Positions 61,485 through 64,000 of a stretch of 64,000 nt of DNA are shown here, piece by piece. Made by a program: the position numbers and the translations under genes. Under the pieces are notes generated by a model that made no database searches, had not been told where the DNA came from, and saw only the letters and a program-made list of their open reading frames with translations. Position 1 is the first letter of the stretch; each line of letters opens with the position of its first letter. Source of the DNA: Psychromonas marina (GTDB lineage: Bacteria > Pseudomonadota > Gammaproteobacteria > Enterobacterales > Psychromonadaceae). The stretch spans positions 124,001 to 188,000 of the forward strand of contig NZ_BSPQ01000013.1 of the NCBI RefSeq assembly GCF_030161115.1, given 5' to 3'.

Positions 61485-62258
61485 TTAGTCAAGCAAGCTA
61501 TTGGTAATACTCTGTGCACTGTTTGTTAAATACTCAATATCAGATAAATACGCAAGATGATGCCCATCATTGATATTGTTAATAAATGCCTCATTTCCGT
61601 TGTGCGCTTCACTTTGTATGTAATCAACTAAGGTTTGAATCCTGTCAATCATTGTTTCAACTAATTTTTCACGTTCAGCAAACAATAAACCGTATGAATC
61701 GCAGAATAATTTTGCTCTTTTACACTGCAAGCTTAAATCACCTAATGCATCGTGTTCATTGGTTTTAAAAGGCGCCCAGCAATAAACCGCGTAAGCGACA
61801 TCCCATATTCTTGGTGCTGGATGAGCCGTGTCGAAATCAAAAACACCAACCGTTTTATCTCCCTTTAGCGTGACGTTGTAGGGAGCGAAATCACCATGAC
61901 AAATCACTTCATGGGGCACTCTACTTGGTAGCATCCATTGCATACTGTTAAAGTTCTCACTAGCAATAAGTAAAACCGTTGCATCATGATATTGACGCAA
62001 CAATTTACTTGCAGAGCGTAATGCTTCATCTGATGCAATATTTCCGGTTAGCGGATAATTGTAAACATCCCCCGGCATATAAGATAAAACCTCATGATGT
62101 CCATCAAAGCCAAATGGCTTAGGCGCGTTAATAAAGCCACTATTTTCTAGGTGTTGCAATAGTTTATGAACCGAAGCTGACCAAAAGCCACTTGGTCGAT
62201 AGACTCTATCTTCTGAACGTAAAATAACGCCTTCGCGTCCCCCCTGCAGTGTTTGCAA
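61485..62258 (-). CDS. Aminoglycoside phosphotransferase-like (APH) kinase domain protein
   Basis: A 257-residue protein of the APH/choline-kinase fold. The start is TTG at 62258 with AGGAGAG upstream. VICHGDFAPYNVTLKG is the catalytic loop (HGDxxxxN), VGVFDFDTAHPAPRIWDVA the DxD metal motif. The N-terminal lobe is short, with VILRSEDRVYRPSGFW in place of the usual glycine loop. The substrate may be a small metabolite; resistance cannot be inferred. It stands in a minus-strand run with DUF3465 and HupE genes. Confidence 0.88.
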   Translation of the reverse strand: MQTLQGGREGVILRSEDRVYRPSGFWSASVHKLLQHLENSGFINAPKPFGFDGHHEVLSYMPGDVYNYPLTGNIASDEALRSASKLLRQYHDATVLLIASENFNSMQWMLPSRVPHEVICHGDFAPYNVTLKGDKTVGVFDFDTAHPAPRIWDVAYAVYCWAPFKTNEHDALGDLSLQCKRAKLFCDSYGLLFAEREKLVETMIDRIQTLVDYIQSEAHNGNEAFINNINDGHHLAYLSDIEYLTNSAQSITNSLLD

Positions 62259-62296
62259 TTTAACTCTCCTTTGCAGTTAACGATCTTTTAAATACA

Positions 62297-62704
62297 TTAC
62301 CAGTAAGTTTTACCTTTGTGTTTAAGCCAGCCATCGATATGGCGAGCGGCAGGATCTTTATGCGTCCAATGCATAACCCCTCCCTTACTATTCCACTCAT
62401 ACTCGCCATAAAACTCAACCCTATCGCCTTTCTTCAAGTTATTCACTCTAGGTGCTAAATCAATGTTATGAGCAACTAACAGAGTCTGACCGTTACCAAG
62501 CCTGATGATGAACTTTTGGTGTCTTGAACCTTTATTATCATCAGGCAATATATGGATAACATTACCTGAGCCACGAATTTGTACATCACTGGTTTTTGAT
62601 GCATAGGATTGTTTAAGTAAGGCATCATTTGCAAAAGCCTGCAATGGTATTACGCAGGTAATGGTGAATAAAAGAATAACGATCCATTTCATATTTGATT
62701 GCAT
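62297..62704 (-). CDS. Exported DUF3465 protein
   Basis: A 135-residue periplasmic protein with a signal peptide (MKWIVILLFTITCVIPLQAFA) and the DUF3465 domain: VQIRGSGNVIHILPDDNKGSRHQKFIIRL, GDRVEFYGEYEWNSKGGVMHWTHKDP and HIDGWLKHKGKTYW. Histidines and tryptophans near the end are conserved in the family. Its function is unknown. Confidence 0.9.
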   Translation of the reverse strand: MQSNMKWIVILLFTITCVIPLQAFANDALLKQSYASKTSDVQIRGSGNVIHILPDDNKGSRHQKFIIRLGNGQTLLVAHNIDLAPRVNNLKKGDRVEFYGEYEWNSKGGVMHWTHKDPAARHIDGWLKHKGKTYW

Positions 62705-62811
62705 ATCAGTTTCAACTCTAATTTAATACTGCGCAGAACAGGCACAATGTTTGTTTTAATGGGAGTGCAAAACACAGCCAACGATTTCCGTTTACAACTA
62801 ATGTTAGCCAC

Positions 62812-63387
62812 TTACGCAATGACCAGATAAAAACCCAGACCAGCAATACCCGCTCCAATGTAGCGTAATAGCGATGCACCGTAATGGATTTTATTTGACA
62901 AAAGTCCAATGAACACACCGGCAACATGAATGCCGGCAGTACCAGTTACAAACCCTAACGCATATAGTATCGGTTCAGCTAACAGGGGCATTTCAGTGCC
63001 GTGAGCATGGCCATGAAAGACAGCGAAAAAACCAACAAGCAGCATTGCTAAACCCGATGGAAATTGTTTATCCGCAGCAAGCGCAATACCTAAAGCAAAG
63101 ACTGAGAATGCGATACCGAGTTCGACTGAGAACAATGCAATGCCCTGCATGCCTAACACACCGCCCAGCAACATAACACTCACAAAGGTTGATGGAACTA
63201 GCCAAATAGCTTTACCGCCCATTTGGGCACTTAAAATACCCACACAGATCATCGCCAACAAGTGATCAAACCCAAGTACCGGATGACTTAGCCCTGACAT
63301 AAAACCACCACTTTGCAGCGACTCATGCGCTAAAACGAGGTTTGGTAAGAGTAGCCCAGCAAATAACATTAATGCCTGTTTTTTCAT
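62812..63387 (-). CDS. HupE/UreJ family membrane protein (metal transport related)
   Basis: A 191-residue membrane protein. A signal-peptide-like N-terminus (LMLFAGLLLPNLVLAHES) is followed by HPVLGFDHLLAMICVGILSAQMGG and FFAVFHGHAHGTEMPL, the His-rich motifs of HupE/UreJ nickel or cobalt permease relatives, with about six hydrophobic segments. No hydrogenase or urease genes are in the window. A cobalt-related role would suit the B12 genes, but this is inference. Confidence 0.9.
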   Translation of the reverse strand: MKKQALMLFAGLLLPNLVLAHESLQSGGFMSGLSHPVLGFDHLLAMICVGILSAQMGGKAIWLVPSTFVSVMLLGGVLGMQGIALFSVELGIAFSVFALGIALAADKQFPSGLAMLLVGFFAVFHGHAHGTEMPLLAEPILYALGFVTGTAGIHVAGVFIGLLSNKIHYGASLLRYIGAGIAGLGFYLVIA

Positions 63388-63806
63388 AACAATTCCTTTA
63401 TATACTTAATCGCATATCATCTACAACACAGATAATTTAAATCCCTTTAATAACTAATATATCATACACTTACTAATAAAATAGTACCGATACCCGTTAG
63501 CAATCAAAATGCTATATTTAGTTGCTAGCTCGGATAGCACTACAAGGCGCTATACGACGGTAATGACGAGTATTTATCGAGTATTACAACGCAGAATTGG
63601 TTTTCGAACTAACACCCGAATGTAGAATTGAGAGGCAACTATTTTCGTTATCAGAGAAGCTTGATTGAATATTCGTTGATTGAAAATAACCACAGAAAGG
63701 TAAGATTTAATACATTAGGATCTTGAGTTTGGTAAAAAGGTAGGTCTTGCATTTTTAGATAGGGAAGTAAAAACACAAGCATTTATAACTACTGATTAAT
63801 GGCGTG
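63388..63806. other. Intergenic region upstream of the HupE/UreJ gene
   Basis: About 420 bases. I see no gene, hairpin or motif that I can defend; the left part must include the promoter of the minus-strand gene starting at 63387. Confidence 0.3.

Positions 63807-64000
<194 letters not shown>

Noticed and set aside
61485-62258. Antibiotic-resistance kinase
   Set aside because: The APH fold is shared with many metabolic kinases, and nothing in the sequence or context indicates drug modification.

Overview
The window is an ordinary-looking chromosomal stretch of an AT-rich (roughly 40% G+C by eye) gammaproteobacterium. Gene content and protein style (YejK/YejL/YejM block, hinT-lpoB neighbourhood, PBP1B, TopB, YajQ, YegD, D-lactate dehydrogenase, DUF6435, DUF3465, VC0807-type protein, solitary outer-membrane barrel) point to a marine, facultatively anaerobic lineage related to Psychromonas, Vibrio or Shewanella. 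Psychromonas-like is my best guess, but it is an inference. I saw no rRNA, tRNA, CRISPR array, insertion sequence or prophage.

Layout. 1-4.6 kb: truncated POT peptide transporter, maltose-type acetyltransferase, YqhD-type aldehyde reductase divergent from a LysR regulator. 4.6-9.3 kb: a minus-strand cobalamin operon (cobK, bluB, cobC, cbiB, cobD) ending in a translationally coupled GNAT gene. 9.3-13.1 kb: an unrecognised four-helix membrane/coiled-coil protein and topoisomerase III. 13.3-17.4 kb: outer-membrane barrel, a lipoprotein made of 11-residue repeats, a DnaJ relative without zinc fingers, YajQ, PanE. 17.3-20.7 kb: a lipoprotein cluster (LPP20-like, COG3014-like, LpoB) plus HinT. 20.8-25.3 kb: double-domain pterin synthase homologue, YejK, YejL, YejM. 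25.7-37.4 kb: Bax-like glucosaminidase, GST, LysR/thioredoxin/YeiH, LdhA, YidA-like phosphatase, an NRAMP relative lacking the usual metal motifs, PBP1B and a TPR lipoprotein. 37.5-45.5 kb: YegD chaperone and many small housekeeping or unknown genes. 45.6-50.4 kb: a signalling island (hemerythrin-PAS-GGDEF-EAL protein, stand-alone B12-binding sensor, diguanylate cyclase). 50.8-64 kb: ferrochelatase, DedA, SDR-DUF2867, a divergent PRPP-synthetase relative, esterase, second acetyltransferase, M42 peptidase, small basic protein, APH-like kinase, DUF3465, HupE/UreJ, and a partial tautomerase at the right edge.

The most interesting unit is 45603-47605. A free-standing cobalamin-binding protein carries the W-x9-EH and E-x-H-x-x-G signatures of CarH-type light sensors, but has no DNA-binding domain. 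Its gene overlaps the gene of a diguanylate cyclase with intact GGEEF and I-site. This suggests a B12-dependent, possibly light-responsive, input to c-di-GMP, next to a large hemerythrin-containing c-di-GMP protein and in a genome stretch that also carries B12 assembly genes. Other items worth a second look are the 11-mer lipoprotein, the pterin synthase with complementary degenerate halves, the zinc-finger-less DnaJ, the NRAMP relative, and several long inverted repeats in gaps (notably 60912-60960 and 34569-34595).
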